Assembly: GCF_003063455.1 (NCBI RefSeq)
Contig: NZ_NESN01000005.1
Coordinates: 8,001-72,000 of the forward strand
Source of the DNA: Limnohabitans parvus II-B4
GTDB lineage: Bacteria; Pseudomonadota; Gammaproteobacteria; Burkholderiales; Burkholderiaceae_C
Direction: 5' to 3'
Length of the DNA: 64,000 nucleotides
This document shows positions 25,075 to 35,183 of this stretch, one piece after another. Within the stretch, counting starts at the first letter, position 1. Each line of letters begins with the position of its first letter. The position numbers and the translations under genes are program-made. The notes beneath the pieces are model-generated. The model saw only the letters and a program-made list of their open reading frames with translations. It was not told the DNA's origin and did not search any database.

Positions 25075-26772
25075 TCACATTTTTGGGGGGGCTGACACGC
25101 CCAGTACTTGCAGGCCATTTTTCAGCACTTGCGCGGTGGCCGCGACCAGGGCCAGTCGGGCGGTTTTGACCGCTTCATCGTCCACCAAAATGCGTTCGGC
25201 GTCGTAGTAGCTGTGGTACAGCGAGGCCAAATCACGCAGGTAGAAGGTCACATCGTGCGGCGCAAAGTCGGTGGCTGCAGATGTGAGCATCTCGGGGTAC
25301 TTGGCCAAGGCCAGCATGAGCGCGTGGGCTTGCGGGCTTTGCAGTGGCGACAAATCGGCGTTGGCGAGTGATGCGGTGTCACCACCGTCCTTGTCTTTCC
25401 AGGCCGCCAACACCGAGCAGATGCGTGCGTGGGCGTACTGAACGTAGTACACCGGGTTGTCGTTGTTTTGCGCCAGCGCCAGGTCGATGTCGAAGATGTA
25501 TTCGGTGTCGGGCTTGCGCGAGAGCAGGAAGAAACGCACCGCGTCTTTGCTGGTCCACTCGATCAGGTCGCGCAGCGTGACATAGCTGCCAGCTCGCTTG
25601 GAAATTTTGACCTCTTCGCCCCCGCGCATCACCCGCACCATGGTGTGCAGCACGTAGTCGGGGTAGCCCTCGGGGATGCCCACGTTAGCCGCTTGCAAAC
25701 CTGCACGGACCCGGGCAATCGTGCCGTGGTGGTCGGTGCCCTGGATGTTCACCACGCGGGTGAAGCCGCGTTCCCACTTGGTGATGTGATAGGCCACATC
25801 GGGCACGAAGTAGGTGTAGCTGCCGTCGCCCTTGCGCATGACACGGTCTTTGTCGTCGCCGTAGTCGGTGGACTTGAGCCACAGCGCGCCGTCTTGTTCG
25901 TAGGTCTTGCCTGCGTCTTTGAGCTTTTGCACGGCGGCATCCACCTTGCCGCTGGTGTACAGGCTCGACTCCAGGTAGTAGTTGTCGAATTTGACGTCAA
26001 AGGCCTTCAAGTCCAAGTCCTGCTCGTGGCGCAAATAGGCCACAGCAAACTGGCGCATGCCGTCCAGGTCATTCACATCGCCGCTGCCGGTGAATTCGCG
26101 GTCGTCGGACTTGACGGTTTTCTTCGCCAGAAAGTCGTTGGCGATGTCCTGGATGTAGTCGCCGTTGTAGGCCGGTGCATTTTCGCCACTGGGCCACTCT
26201 GCATCGCCCGGCTTGAAGCCCTTGGCGCGCAACTGGGTGGAATTGGCCAGGGTGCCGATCTGCACGCCCGCGTCGTTGTAATAGAACTCGCGGTAAACCT
26301 GCTGGCCTTGTGTGGCCAGCAGATTGCAGATGGCGTCACCCAAGGCGGCCTGACGGCCGTGGCCCACGTGCAGCGGGCCTGTCGGGTTGGCAGAGACGAA
26401 CTCGACCAGCACTTTGTCGGTTTTGATGCTTTGGCTGCCAAAATCGGCACCGGCCTGCAGCACCTCATGTACCACGGCCTGCTTGGCCGCATCCTTGAGG
26501 CGGATGTTGATGAAGCCAGGTCCTGCGATCTCGATCGCGTCCACCCAGCGCTCGAACGCGGGTGTCAACAACAAGGCCGTGCGCAGGGTTTCCGACAGCT
26601 GCCTGGGGTTTTGCTTGAGGGCTTTGGCCAGCTGCATGGCGGCCGTGCAAGCCAGGTCGCCGTGAGCAGCCACTTTGGGCGATTCGAAGGCCGCGCGCGC
26701 ACCGGCACCGGTTTGGAGTTTTTCAAGCTCTGCGGCCAGGGCCGTGAGCAAATGTTGTTTGGCAGAAAGCAT
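25075..26772 (-). CDS. argS: Arginine--tRNA ligase
   Basis: A 565-residue class I aminoacyl-tRNA synthetase. The HIGH motif is [12 protein letters not shown] and the KMSKS equivalent is [13 protein letters not shown]-terminal Arg-tRNA-binding domain and C-terminal DALR anticodon domain ([21 protein letters not shown]) are present. It charges tRNA-Arg. Start 26772 ([12 protein letters not shown]) matches the family; a 12-codon longer frame is unsupported. Overlaps the GTG alternative of the SPOR gene. Confidence 0.97.
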   Translation of the reverse strand: MLSAKQHLLTALAAELEKLQTGAGARAAFESPKVAAHGDLACTAAMQLAKALKQNPRQLSETLRTALLLTPAFERWVDAIEIAGPGFINIRLKDAAKQAVVHEVLQAGADFGSQSIKTDKVLVEFVSANPTGPLHVGHGRQAALGDAICNLLATQGQQVYREFYYNDAGVQIGTLANSTQLRAKGFKPGDAEWPSGENAPAYNGDYIQDIANDFLAKKTVKSDDREFTGSGDVNDLDGMRQFAVAYLRHEQDLDLKAFDVKFDNYYLESSLYTSGKVDAAVQKLKDAGKTYEQDGALWLKSTDYGDDKDRVMRKGDGSYTYFVPDVAYHITKWERGFTRVVNIQGTDHHGTIARVRAGLQAANVGIPEGYPDYVLHTMVRVMRGGEEVKISKRAGSYVTLRDLIEWTSKDAVRFFLLSRKPDTEYIFDIDLALAQNNDNPVYYVQYAHARICSVLAAWKDKDGGDTASLANADLSPLQSPQAHALMLALAKYPEMLTSAATDFAPHDVTFYLRDLASLYHSYYDAERILVDDEAVKTARLALVAATAQVLKNGLQVLGVSAPPKM

Positions 26773-26841
26773 AGAGGCCCATTTTACGGGCAGGCTTGAT
26801 GAGCCCAAGTGCTTGGCTTGAATGGCCGTTCTGAGTACGAA

Positions 26842-27768
26842 TCAATGCGGAGGTGCCTGCCAGTAACCGGTTTGGGCGTAGTGGTGTTTCAGGTAGTCAA
26901 TCCACAGCCTCACCCGCAAGGGCAAATGTTTGCGCTGAGGGAAAACCACAAAGATGCCATTGGGCGGCGCAGCAAAGTCTTCCAGCACGGCGACCAACTG
27001 GCCTGACTGGATTTCGCTTTCGACTTCCCAGGTGCTGCGCCATGCAATCCCGTAGCCCGCCAGGCACCAGTCGTGCAGCACTTGGCCGTCCGAGCAGTCG
27101 AGCGGGCCACCGGGTCGCAGGTGCGTGACTTCATGGCCTGTTTCGGTCGATGTGCGAAACGCCCAGCCCCGGGTTTGTGAGGCATCGCTCGACAAGGTCA
27201 GGCAATCGTGTTGCAACAGGTCGGACGGCTGCAAAGGCGTGCCGCGTCGCGCCAGATAGCCCGGCGTAGCCACACATAAGCGGCGGTTGTCGGCCATGCG
27301 CACGCTCACCAGCGACGAGTCGGGCAGGTCGCCCACGCGCACGGCGCAGTCAAAACCCTCGGCTGCCAAGTCCACCACCCGGTCGCTCAAATTGAGCGAA
27401 ATCGACACATCGGGGTGCAGTTCGCGAAAGCGCGGCACCAAAGGGGCCACATGCCTGCGCCCGAAACCAGCCGGAGCGGTGATGCGCAAATGCCCGCTGG
27501 CCTTGACGCCCCCCGCCGATACGCTGGCTTCGGCATTGGCCACATCCGAGAGCAAGCGCTGACAATCTTCCAGAAATGCACTGCCTTCGTGGGTCAGGGT
27601 GATGCGCCGCGTGGTGCGCACCAGCAGCTTCACGCCCAGGTTTTCTTCCAGCGCATCGAGCCGCCTGCCAATGATGGCCGGGGCCACGCCCTCAGCCCGG
27701 GCGGCGGCGGTCAGGCTGCCTTTGGTGGCAACCGAGACGAAGGTTTCAAAGGCTTTGAGCTTGTCCAT
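26842..27768 (-). CDS. LysR family transcriptional regulator
   Basis: A 308-residue LysR-type regulator. The HTH is in KAFETFVSVATKGSLTAAAR and the rest of the N-terminal domain (GVAPAIIGRRLDALEENLGVKLLVRTTRRITLT) is standard for the subgroup near DsdC/AaeR-type regulators; the C-terminal substrate-binding domain starts at SGHLRITAPAGFGRRH. 69 bp from argS and on the same strand, so the target is not obvious. It may regulate the adjacent HMG-CoA-lyase-type gene or act elsewhere. Confidence 0.92.
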   Translation of the reverse strand: MDKLKAFETFVSVATKGSLTAAARAEGVAPAIIGRRLDALEENLGVKLLVRTTRRITLTHEGSAFLEDCQRLLSDVANAEASVSAGGVKASGHLRITAPAGFGRRHVAPLVPRFRELHPDVSISLNLSDRVVDLAAEGFDCAVRVGDLPDSSLVSVRMADNRRLCVATPGYLARRGTPLQPSDLLQHDCLTLSSDASQTRGWAFRTSTETGHEVTHLRPGGPLDCSDGQVLHDWCLAGYGIAWRSTWEVESEIQSGQLVAVLEDFAAPPNGIFVVFPQRKHLPLRVRLWIDYLKHHYAQTGYWQAPPH

Positions 27769-27842
27769 GTGCCTCGATTATGCGGGTTCAAGGTTGCAAT
27801 GCTGCCGTTGCGATGGGTGATTGATGCGCGAGGATGCTTGTA

Positions 27843-28766
27843 TCAAACCCAGCCCTTGGGCAAACCCGCCTCGGGCGTCATGCCGTACAGCGGTTCGCCA
27901 GGCAGCCCGGCTTTCAACGGCGCGCGTGCGGCCATGAGTTTGTGCAGATCAACCCCGGTGGACACGCCCATGGCCTCGAACATGACGACCAGGTCTTCTG
28001 TGACCACATTGCCTGAAGCGCCAGGGGCGTAAGGGCAGCCGCCCAGGCCGCCGAGCGAGCTGTCAAAAGTGCGCACGCCTGCCTCGTAGGCGGCCAGGCC
28101 ATTGGCCAAGCCCAGCCCTCGGGTGTTGTGCAGGTGGGCCGCGCCTGTGAGGGGGCCGATTTCCTGGAACATGCGCTTGAACAAGCGGCTCACTTGGGCA
28201 GGGTTGCCCATGCCGGTGGTGTCCGACAGGCCAATCTCGTCAACGCCCGCTTCGGCCAGCAGCACGGCCAGGCGCAGCACATCGTCTTCTGGCACCAGGC
28301 CTTGCAAGGTACAACCAAAAGCGGTGGACATGCCGACTTCGACCGGCACGCCAGGCGCCATCTCGTCGCGCAAGCGCAAGACTGCCTTGACCTCTTCGAC
28401 CATGGCTTCTGGCGTTTTGCGCACGTTGGCCATGGAGTGGGCGGGACTGGCCGATACGGGCAGGGTGAGCTTTTGCGCCCCGGCCTGCAGCGCCGCCTGT
28501 GCGCCGCGCAGGTTGGGCACCAGGGCCATCACCCGCACGCCAGTGTGGCGCAGCGCGTGCTGCACCACCTGTGCAGCATCGGCCATTTGCGGCAACAGCT
28601 GGGCGGGCACGAACGAGGCCACTTCAATCTCGCGCAGCCCAGCAGCCGCCAGTGCATCGATCCAGCGCAGCTTGTCGGCCGTGGGCATGGTGGCCTTGAC
28701 CGATTGCAGCCCATCGCGTGGACCCACTTCGCTGATCAGGACCTCAGGGGCGTGAATGTTGGTCAT
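27843..28766 (-). CDS. Hydroxymethylglutaryl-CoA lyase family protein
   Basis: A 307-residue TIM-barrel lyase of the DRE-TIM family. The hallmark EVGPRDGLQ sits near the N-terminus, EVASFVP follows, metal ligands are in AHLHNTRGLGLAN, and the HMG-CoA lyase cysteine motif is GLGGCPYAPGASGNVVTE. It should cleave 3-hydroxy-3-methylglutaryl-CoA (leucine degradation) to acetoacetate and acetyl-CoA, or a close homologue. Start 28766 (MTNIHAPEVLISEVG) preferred. Monocistronic by position. Confidence 0.88.
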   Translation of the reverse strand: MTNIHAPEVLISEVGPRDGLQSVKATMPTADKLRWIDALAAAGLREIEVASFVPAQLLPQMADAAQVVQHALRHTGVRVMALVPNLRGAQAALQAGAQKLTLPVSASPAHSMANVRKTPEAMVEEVKAVLRLRDEMAPGVPVEVGMSTAFGCTLQGLVPEDDVLRLAVLLAEAGVDEIGLSDTTGMGNPAQVSRLFKRMFQEIGPLTGAAHLHNTRGLGLANGLAAYEAGVRTFDSSLGGLGGCPYAPGASGNVVTEDLVVMFEAMGVSTGVDLHKLMAARAPLKAGLPGEPLYGMTPEAGLPKGWV

Positions 28767-28949
28767 GACACGATTAAACAACAGTGGATTCGTGCGGAAA
28801 AGTCATGGGTTTATGGCTTTTGAGCGTGTTTATCTGCATCCAAACTTAGAATAAAGTCCTTTTTCACTGAATAGACGCGGTTGCCTTGTCCAACAGCGTC
28901 CCATTCAATGACCGATATTCCTGTTTTTCAACATCCTTTCGAGGCTTCC

Positions 28950-31181
28950 ATGACTGCACGCACCACCATCCACAACCTGCAAGTGGCCAACCCGCTGCTG
29001 AGCTTCATCAACGACCAGATGCTGCCCGCCACGGGCGTGGACAAAGACCAGTTCTGGAAAGGCTTCAACGACATCGTGGCCGATCTGGCCCCCAAAAACA
29101 TCGCCCTGCTGGCCGAGCGTGACCGCATCCAGACCGCCATGGACTCGTGGCACACCGCCAATCCCGGTCCGGTCAACGATGCCAAGGCCATGAAGGCCTA
29201 CCGCAAATACCTCGCCCAAATCGGCTACTTGGTGCCTGAGCCTAAAAATGCCCAAGCCACCACCGCCAACGTGGACGCCGAGCTGGCCAAGCTCGCTGGC
29301 CCTCAGCTGGTCGTGCCGATCTTGAACGCACGCTACGCCCTGAACGCGGCCAACGCCCGTTGGGGTTCTTTGTACGACGCGCTGTACGGCACAGACGCGA
29401 TCAGCGAGACCGACGGTTGCGAAAAAGGCTCGGGCTACAACCCCAAGCGCGGCGCCAAAGTCATCGACTACTGCCGCAACGTGCTCGACCGCACGGCCCC
29501 ACTGAAGACCGGTTCGCACGTGGGCAGCAAGGGCTACGCCGTGAAAGCGGGCAAGCTGGTGGTCACCCTGGCCAATGGCAAAAATTCCACCTTGGCCGAT
29601 GCCAAGCAGTTTGTCGGTTACACCGGCTCCGCATCAGCCCCCGCCTCGGTGCTGTTCGTGCACAACGGCATCCACCTCGATCTGCAAATCAACAAGACCA
29701 CGGCCATCGGCAAGACCGACCCGGCTGGCGTGTCCGACCTGATCGCTGAAAGCGCTTTGTCCACCATCCTCGACTTGGAAGACTCGGTGGCTGCAGTGGA
29801 CGCCGAAGACAAAGTGCTGGCCTATGCCAACTGGTTGGGCATTTTGCAAGGCACTCTGAGCGAAGAAGTGCAAAAGGGCGGCAAGACTTTCACGCGGACC
29901 ATGAACGGTGACCGCGAATACACCAAGCCCGCTGGCAAAGGTACCGTCAAGCTGCACGGCCGCTCGCTCATGTTTGTGCGCAACGTCGGTCACCTGATGA
30001 CCAACCCCGCCGTCTTGTACAAAGGCGCGGACGGCAAAAACCACGAGATCCCCGAAGGCATCTTGGACGCCATGGTCACCGTGACCTGCGCTTTGGTGGA
30101 CTTGCAGAAAAAGTCCTCGCACCCTTTGCGCAACAGCCGCACGGGCAGCGTCTACATCGTCAAGCCCAAGATGCACGGCCCCGCCGAAGTGGCGTTTGCC
30201 GACGAGCTGTTTGGTCGTGTCGAAAAAGTCATTGGCATGAAGCCTTCCACCGTCAAGCTGGGCATCATGGACGAAGAGCGCCGCACCAGCGCCAATTTGA
30301 AAGCCTGTATCGCTGCCGCCAAGAGCCGCGTGGCCTTCATCAACACCGGCTTCCTGGACCGCACAGGCGACGAGATGCACACCTGCATGCTGGCCGGACC
30401 CGTGATGCGCAAGGGCGACATCAAGAACAGCACTTGGTTGGGTGCTTACGAGAAGAACAACGTCAATGTGGGCCTGGCCTGCGGCCTGCGTGGCCGCGCC
30501 CAAATCGGCAAAGGCATGTGGGCCATGCCCGACCTGATGGCCGACATGTTGAAAGCCAAAATCGGCCACCCACTGGCCGGTGCCAACACCGCTTGGGTGC
30601 CCAGCCCCACTGCCGCCACGCTGCACGCCATGCACTACCACCAAGTTCATGTCTCCGCGCTGCAAAAGCAGATGGAAAAGGCTGTCGCCAAGCAAGACCC
30701 GAAACAATTGCGCGAAGACACGCTCAACGCTTTGCTGCAGTTCCCTGTGGTGGCCAAAGACGCGGCCAACTGGTCGGCTGAAGACAAACAAAAAGAACTC
30801 GACAACAACGCCCAAGGCATCTTGGGTTATGTGGTGCGCTGGGTTGATCAAGGCGTGGGCTGCTCCAAGGTGCCCGACATCAACGGCGTGGGCCTGATGG
30901 AAGACCGCGCGACCCTGCGCATCTCCAGCCAACACATGGCCAACTGGGTGCAGCACGGCGTGGTGACCGAAAAGCAAGTCAAGCAAACCATGGAGCGCAT
31001 GGCCGCTGTGGTGGACGCGCAAAACGCTGGCGACGCGGCTTACCAGCCCATGGCAGGCAACTTCGCCAAGTCGGCGGCTTACAAAGCGGCTTGCGATCTG
31101 GTCTTTAAAGGCAAGGCGCAACCCAGTGGCTATACCGAGCCGCTGCTGCATGCTTGGCGCTTGAAGGTCAAAGCGGCCTGA
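28950..31181 (+). CDS. glcB: Malate synthase G
   Basis: A 743-residue malate synthase of the large G type: N-terminal [15 protein letters not shown], catalytic barrel with [38 protein letters not shown] and [15 protein letters not shown], and C-terminal [11 protein letters not shown]. It condenses glyoxylate with acetyl-CoA to make malate, feeding the glyoxylate bypass or glycolate use. Start 28950 matches the family N-terminus; upstream in-frame ATGs are not supported. A strong terminator follows at 31213. Confidence 0.97.
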   Translation: MTARTTIHNLQVANPLLSFINDQMLPATGVDKDQFWKGFNDIVADLAPKNIALLAERDRIQTAMDSWHTANPGPVNDAKAMKAYRKYLAQIGYLVPEPKNAQATTANVDAELAKLAGPQLVVPILNARYALNAANARWGSLYDALYGTDAISETDGCEKGSGYNPKRGAKVIDYCRNVLDRTAPLKTGSHVGSKGYAVKAGKLVVTLANGKNSTLADAKQFVGYTGSASAPASVLFVHNGIHLDLQINKTTAIGKTDPAGVSDLIAESALSTILDLEDSVAAVDAEDKVLAYANWLGILQGTLSEEVQKGGKTFTRTMNGDREYTKPAGKGTVKLHGRSLMFVRNVGHLMTNPAVLYKGADGKNHEIPEGILDAMVTVTCALVDLQKKSSHPLRNSRTGSVYIVKPKMHGPAEVAFADELFGRVEKVIGMKPSTVKLGIMDEERRTSANLKACIAAAKSRVAFINTGFLDRTGDEMHTCMLAGPVMRKGDIKNSTWLGAYEKNNVNVGLACGLRGRAQIGKGMWAMPDLMADMLKAKIGHPLAGANTAWVPSPTAATLHAMHYHQVHVSALQKQMEKAVAKQDPKQLREDTLNALLQFPVVAKDAANWSAEDKQKELDNNAQGILGYVVRWVDQGVGCSKVPDINGVGLMEDRATLRISSQHMANWVQHGVVTEKQVKQTMERMAAVVDAQNAGDAAYQPMAGNFAKSAAYKAACDLVFKGKAQPSGYTEPLLHAWRLKVKAA

Positions 31182-31212
31182 AAGCGCAGGGCTCTGACAA
31201 GGGCCGATGCTT

Positions 31213-31240
31213 AAAAACGGCTCCTTCGGGAGCCGTTTTG
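31213..31240 (+). terminator. Rho-independent terminator after glcB
   Basis: Perfect stem AAAACGGCTCC/GGAGCCGTTTT with a TTCG tetraloop, 32 bp after the glcB stop. The A/T run on each side lets it work in both directions. Confidence 0.88.
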
Positions 31241-31278
31241 CTGTGCATGGTTGAAAATGGTGCTTTGAGGAGGGCGCG

Positions 31279-31512
31279 ATGCGCTGGATTGACCGGATTC
31301 CGATGTGGTGGCTGGTGGCTATTGCCGTTTATTTGGCCGGGGCCCCGTTTGTGCCTGAGCCGCATTTGGTGGAGAAGTGGCGCATGCTCATGCAAGGCAG
31401 CTTGAGCAAACCCATCGACATCTTTGATTTTTTCTTGCACACCACCCCTCTGGTGGTACTGGGCATTCGCCTGTGGCGTGACGCGCAGCGCCGCCGCCAG
31501 GGCAAGGACTGA
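31279..31512 (+). CDS. Small membrane protein of unknown function
   Basis: 77 residues with a membrane segment near the N-terminus (MWWLVAIAVYLAGAPFV), a conserved-looking PEPHLVEKWRML stretch, a second hydrophobic segment (FDFFLHTTPLVVLGI) and a basic tail (RLWRDAQRRR). The frame starts with a GAGGAG ribosome binding site before ATG 31279. It resembles short conserved membrane proteins of Burkholderiales but I do not recognise a named family. It is followed 12 bp later by the cysteine-rich CWC gene, so both may be co-transcribed with the exporter. Confidence 0.75.
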   Translation: MRWIDRIPMWWLVAIAVYLAGAPFVPEPHLVEKWRMLMQGSLSKPIDIFDFFLHTTPLVVLGIRLWRDAQRRRQGKD

Positions 31513-31523
31513 GACCTGCCACC

Positions 31524-31781
31524 ATGTCGCAGCCTGCCCTTGACCCTTGCCGCTGCCCCTTGTGCGGGCAGCCCAATGCCTGTGCCATGGCCATGCCGCA
31601 AGCCTGTGATGCCGCGTCCGGGCCGTGCTGGTGCACGCGGGTTCAGTTCAGCGCCGATTTGCTGAAGCAAGTGCCCGAAGCGGCGCGCAACAAGGCCTGC
31701 ATTTGCGCGGCTTGTGTGGCGGCGTCCGAACAGCCTTCCCCAGGCACAAGCCTAGGCCATAACCAAGGCAAACACGCATGA
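31524..31781 (+). CDS. Cysteine-rich CWC family protein
   Basis: 85 residues with the CWC arrangement: CRCPLCGQPNACAMA, then GPCWCTRVQF and ACICAACVAA, i.e. eight or more cysteines in paired CxC/CxxC motifs expected to bind zinc or an iron-sulfur cluster. Function of the family is unknown. The stop overlaps the next gene start (ATGA 31778-31781), so it is translationally coupled to the DHA2-type exporter. Confidence 0.85.
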   Translation: MSQPALDPCRCPLCGQPNACAMAMPQACDAASGPCWCTRVQFSADLLKQVPEAARNKACICAACVAASEQPSPGTSLGHNQGKHA

Positions 31782-33304
31782 GCCTGGCCCAAGGCCCCCA
31801 CAGCCTGCAAGCACTGCAAGCGCGTTATGGCGAGCGGCATCGCTGGTTGCTGCTGCTGTCGGTCATGCTGGGCTCCATGGCGGCGGTGATGTCGTCCACC
31901 ATCATGAACGTGGCCATCCCTGACATGAGCGCCCACTTCACGCTGGGCCAAAGCCGTGTGCAGTGGGTGACCTCGGGCTTCATGGTGGCCATGACGGTGT
32001 CCATGCTCACCACGCCTTGGCTGCTGTCGCGCTATGGCTACCGCCGGGTGTACGAGGTGTGCATGTGGCTGTTGCTGGGGGGCGGAGTTGCGGGTGGCTT
32101 TGCCAATGACTTCCCTTTGGTGATGGCTGCCCGTGTGGCCGAAGGCTTGGCCGCCGGGGTTGTGCAACCCATTCCGGCCATCATCATCTTGCGTGCCTTT
32201 GCGTCTGACGAGCAGGGCCGCGCCAGCGGGCTGTTTGGCATGGGCGTGGTGCTGGCCCCGGCCATTGGCCCGAGCATTGGCGGGGTGCTGGTCGATGTGT
32301 TTGGCTGGCGTTCGATCTTTTTCATGGTGGTGCCGCTGGCCATGGTGGCGCTGTGGTTGTCGCGCCGCTATGTGCCCACCTCGGCCCCTGGCGGTGTGCA
32401 AGCCGATGCCGACAGCCCGGGGCTGGACTGGATCGGGCTGGCACTGGCCAGTGTGTCCACCCTCGTGCTGCTCAATGGCCTGGTGCAGTTGCGTGGCGAT
32501 GACGACACGGTGGCCGTGGCGCTGCTGGCGCTGGCGGGCGTGGGCATGGCGGCGTTTGTGGCCTGGCAGCGCTATTTGCTGCTGCCTCGTCGACACGGGC
32601 GCCGCCCAGGTTCAGGCCGCAAAGGCCAGCCAGTGCGCCAGGCCCCCCGAGGCCCACTGATGAACCTGCAGGTGTTTGGCCACCGCCATTTCGCCATGGG
32701 GGCGCTGGTGTCGTTCACCTACGGCATCGCGCTGTTTGGCTCGACCTATTTGCTGCCGGTCTACATGCAAATGGGTTTGAGGCTGTCACCGTCCTACATT
32801 GGCGCAGCCTTGTTGCCTGCGGGTATTTTGCTGGCCGTGACCATCGCCGCCGTGGGGCGTTTGTCGCACCGCATGCCGCCCGCCCATTGGGTGAGCTGGG
32901 GCTTGGCTTTGCTGGCGCTGTCGTTCGCGCTCATGCCCTTGGTCCATCCGGCCGCAGGCTTGGCGCTGCTTTGGATTTTGGTGATCCTCGGGCGCATTGG
33001 CCTAGGGTTCATCTTGCCTTCACTCAACCTGGGGGCGATGCGGGGCTTGCCCAAAGACCTGATCCCGCAGGCGTCGAGCGTGATTGGTTTTGTGCGCATG
33101 CTGGGTGGTGCGGCGGGCGTGAGCATTTGCGCCATCGTGCTGGAGTGGCGACTGGCGGTTTATGCCTTGTCGACCAGCGGACAGGGCGGTGCTGATTTGC
33201 GGGCCTTCAACGAGACCTTTGTGTTTTTGGCGACCATGACCGCCTTGGCCTTGTTGGCGGCCTGGAAAATGGGTGAAGCTCAAACGATTGCGAAGAAAGA
33301 CTGA
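31778..33304 (+). CDS. MFS transporter, DHA2 (EmrB/QacA) family
   Basis: A 508-residue major facilitator with about 14 membrane segments. Motif A-like YGYRRVYEVC, the antiporter motif C segment GMGVVLAPAIGPSIGGVLVD, and an unusually basic cytoplasmic loop near residues 265-290 (RRHGRRPGSGRKGQPVRQAPRG) are visible. These are proton-driven drug or metabolite exporters. Overlaps the CWC gene; followed 3 bp later by a class II amidotransferase. No EmrA-like adaptor is nearby. Confidence 0.9.
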   Translation: MSLAQGPHSLQALQARYGERHRWLLLLSVMLGSMAAVMSSTIMNVAIPDMSAHFTLGQSRVQWVTSGFMVAMTVSMLTTPWLLSRYGYRRVYEVCMWLLLGGGVAGGFANDFPLVMAARVAEGLAAGVVQPIPAIIILRAFASDEQGRASGLFGMGVVLAPAIGPSIGGVLVDVFGWRSIFFMVVPLAMVALWLSRRYVPTSAPGGVQADADSPGLDWIGLALASVSTLVLLNGLVQLRGDDDTVAVALLALAGVGMAAFVAWQRYLLLPRRHGRRPGSGRKGQPVRQAPRGPLMNLQVFGHRHFAMGALVSFTYGIALFGSTYLLPVYMQMGLRLSPSYIGAALLPAGILLAVTIAAVGRLSHRMPPAHWVSWGLALLALSFALMPLVHPAAGLALLWILVILGRIGLGFILPSLNLGAMRGLPKDLIPQASSVIGFVRMLGGAAGVSICAIVLEWRLAVYALSTSGQGGADLRAFNETFVFLATMTALALLAAWKMGEAQTIAKKD

Positions 33305-33307
33305 ACC

Positions 33308-34072
33308 ATGTGCCAACTGCTCGGCATGAACTGCAACACCCCCACCGATGTGACCTTCAGCTTCAGCGGCTTTGCGCAGCGTGGTGGCATCACCGACCAC
33401 CACAGTGACGGTTGGGGCATCGCTTTTTTTGAAGGCCAAGGCGTACGCCATTTTGTGGACCACCAAAGCGCCAGCACCTCACCCATTGCCGACCTGATCC
33501 GCCGCTACCCGATCAAAAGTCAGAACGTCATCGCTCACATTCGCAAAGCCACGCAGGGTGAGGTGAGCCTAGAAAACTGCCATCCCTTTGTGCGTGAACT
33601 GTGGGGGCGCTACTGGGTGTTTGCGCACAACGGTAATTTGGTGGACTACGCACCGCGCCTGCACGGCAGCTTCAAGCCCGTGGGGCAGACCGACAGCGAG
33701 CGGGCGTTTTGCTGGCTCATGCAAGAGCTGGCCAAATCACACGCCAGCGTGCCCAGCGTGGCAGAACTCAGTTGCACCTTGCGCGAGCTGGTGCCGCAAA
33801 TCGCACAGCACGGCACGTTCAATTTCTTGTTGTCCAACGGGCAAGCCCTGTGGTCGCACGCCAGCACGCATCTGCACTATGTGCTGCGCAGGCACCCGTT
33901 TAATCGGGCCACGCTCAGTGACGAAGATCTGAGTGTCAATTTTGCGGACCACACCCGTGAGAGTGACCGCGTGGCGGTGGTGGTCACGCAACCGCTGACC
34001 ACCGACGAAAACTGGGTCGCTTTTGAGCCTGGCCGCTTGTATGCATTTGAGGACGGGAATCTGAACGCGTAG
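33308..34072 (+). CDS. Class II glutamine amidotransferase (YafJ-like)
   Basis: A 254-residue N-terminal-nucleophile hydrolase; Cys2 right after the initiator Met (MCQLLGMNC) is the nucleophile, and SDGWGIAFF, IAHIRKATQGEV and WVFAHNGNL complete the Ntn glutaminase site. YafJ-type enzymes are single-domain amidotransferases of unclear specific role. Lies 3 bp after the exporter gene, on the same strand; convergent with gshB. Confidence 0.9.
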   Translation: MCQLLGMNCNTPTDVTFSFSGFAQRGGITDHHSDGWGIAFFEGQGVRHFVDHQSASTSPIADLIRRYPIKSQNVIAHIRKATQGEVSLENCHPFVRELWGRYWVFAHNGNLVDYAPRLHGSFKPVGQTDSERAFCWLMQELAKSHASVPSVAELSCTLRELVPQIAQHGTFNFLLSNGQALWSHASTHLHYVLRRHPFNRATLSDEDLSVNFADHTRESDRVAVVVTQPLTTDENWVAFEPGRLYAFEDGNLNA

Positions 34073-34122
34073 ATTGGATTCAGGCTCGGTGAAAGATTCG
34101 AGCGGGCCTGACGCCGCAGCGC

Positions 34123-35064
34123 TTAAAGTGCGGCTTCCACCGCGTCCATGAACAACGCCGCCACGTCGCAACCCATCTGGTCGGTGATTTCCTGAAAGCA
34201 GGTCGGGCTGGTGACGTTGATCTCGGTCAGGCTGTCGCCAATGATGTCCAGCCCCACCAGCATCAGGCCGCGTGCAAACAAAATGGGGCCGAGGGCCTCG
34301 GCGATTTCGCGGTCACGCGCTGAGATGGGTTGGGCCACGCCTTTGCCGCCAGCGGCCAGATTGCCACGCACTTCGCCGCCTTGCGGAATGCGCGCCAGAC
34401 AAAACGGCACGGGCTTGCCGCCGATCAGCAGCACGCGTTTGTCGCCTTTTGCGATGCCGGGCAAAAACTTTTGCACCATCACTGTCTGGGCGCCGCCTTG
34501 GTTCAGGGTTTCGATGATCGCGCCCAGGTTCAGGCCATCGGCACCGACCTTGAAAATGCCCATGCCGCCCATGCCGTCCAGCGGTTTCAAAATGATGTCA
34601 CCGTGCGTGGCGTGGAACTCACGGATGTCCGCTTCGCTGCGGGTGACCAGCGTGGGTGCAATGAATTGCGGGAACTCCATGATGGCCAATTTTTCAGGGT
34701 GATCGCGCAGCGCGGCAGGGCTGTTGAACACCTTGGCACCTTCGCGCTCGGCTTGGCCCAACAGGTGGGTGGCGTAAAAGTATTCGCTGTCAAAGGGTGG
34801 GTCTTTGCGCATGACCACTGCGTCAAAATTTTTCAATGCGGCACGGCCGGTGCCGGTTTCGGAGAACCAAGTCGTGGGGTCACCCGTCAGACGAATTTCG
34901 CGTACCTGCGCCGATACCGCTTCGCCTTGTTGCCAGCGCATATCGGTCATCTCGCATGCCACGACCTGGTGTCCGCGCTTTTGCGCCTCGCGCATCATCG
35001 AAAACGTGGTGTCCTTGTAAATTTTGAAGGACTCAAGAGGGTCGGCAACGAAGAGGATTTTCAT
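34123..35064 (-). CDS. gshB: Glutathione synthase
   Basis: A 313-residue ATP-grasp enzyme: N-terminal MKILFVADPLESFKIYKDTT, ATP-grasp motifs ILKPLDGMGGMGIFKV and metal-binding GLDIIGDSLTEINVTSPT. It adds glycine to gamma-glutamylcysteine. Start ATG 35064 fits the family; an in-frame ATG at 35073 is an alternative. Neighbours are not in its pathway (gshA is absent here); the upstream gap holds a 72-bp inverted repeat. Confidence 0.96.
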   Translation of the reverse strand: MKILFVADPLESFKIYKDTTFSMMREAQKRGHQVVACEMTDMRWQQGEAVSAQVREIRLTGDPTTWFSETGTGRAALKNFDAVVMRKDPPFDSEYFYATHLLGQAEREGAKVFNSPAALRDHPEKLAIMEFPQFIAPTLVTRSEADIREFHATHGDIILKPLDGMGGMGIFKVGADGLNLGAIIETLNQGGAQTVMVQKFLPGIAKGDKRVLLIGGKPVPFCLARIPQGGEVRGNLAAGGKGVAQPISARDREIAEALGPILFARGLMLVGLDIIGDSLTEINVTSPTCFQEITDQMGCDVAALFMDAVEAAL

Positions 35065-35091
35065 GGTGTTCATTGTAGGAGGTGATCGTTT

Positions 35092-35163
35092 TGTAGGTCG
35101 GCGGCTTCAGCCCCGACAAGTGTTCGTGATCCATCGTGTCGGGGCTGAAGCCACCGACCTACA
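35092..35163. repeat. Long inverted repeat, REP-like (GGTCGG..CTTCAGCCCCGACA type)
   Basis: Arms TGTAGGTCGGcGGCTTCAGC... (35092-35118) and its reverse complement (35137-35163) form a 27-bp stem with one mismatch and an 18-nt loop. It lies in the 119-bp gap between the amn stop (35184) and the gshB start, and could act as a hairpin or bidirectional terminator in the amn/gshB transcripts. Similar palindromes are a common REP family in proteobacteria. Confidence 0.8.
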
Positions 35164-35183
35164 GGGGCCAGACCTTGACCCCG

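Noticed and set aside
29634..31151. Very long minus-strand open frame opposite glcB (505 codons), and similar ones opposite the CoA ligase (2643-4394), icmF (37579-39162), amn (35136-36782), argS (25429-26799), argB (48063-49232) and the second ligase (13973-15169)
   Set aside because: They lie exactly antisense to well-recognised genes, have His/Arg/Gly-rich or otherwise unnatural composition, and arise from the high GC third-position bias, not from real coding.
35076..35087. TAGGAGGTGATC on the plus strand before gshB, i.e. the minus strand carries a sequence like the 3' end of 16S rRNA (anti-Shine-Dalgarno)
   Set aside because: Only about 12 bases match, with no other rRNA sequence around; a chance match is sufficient.
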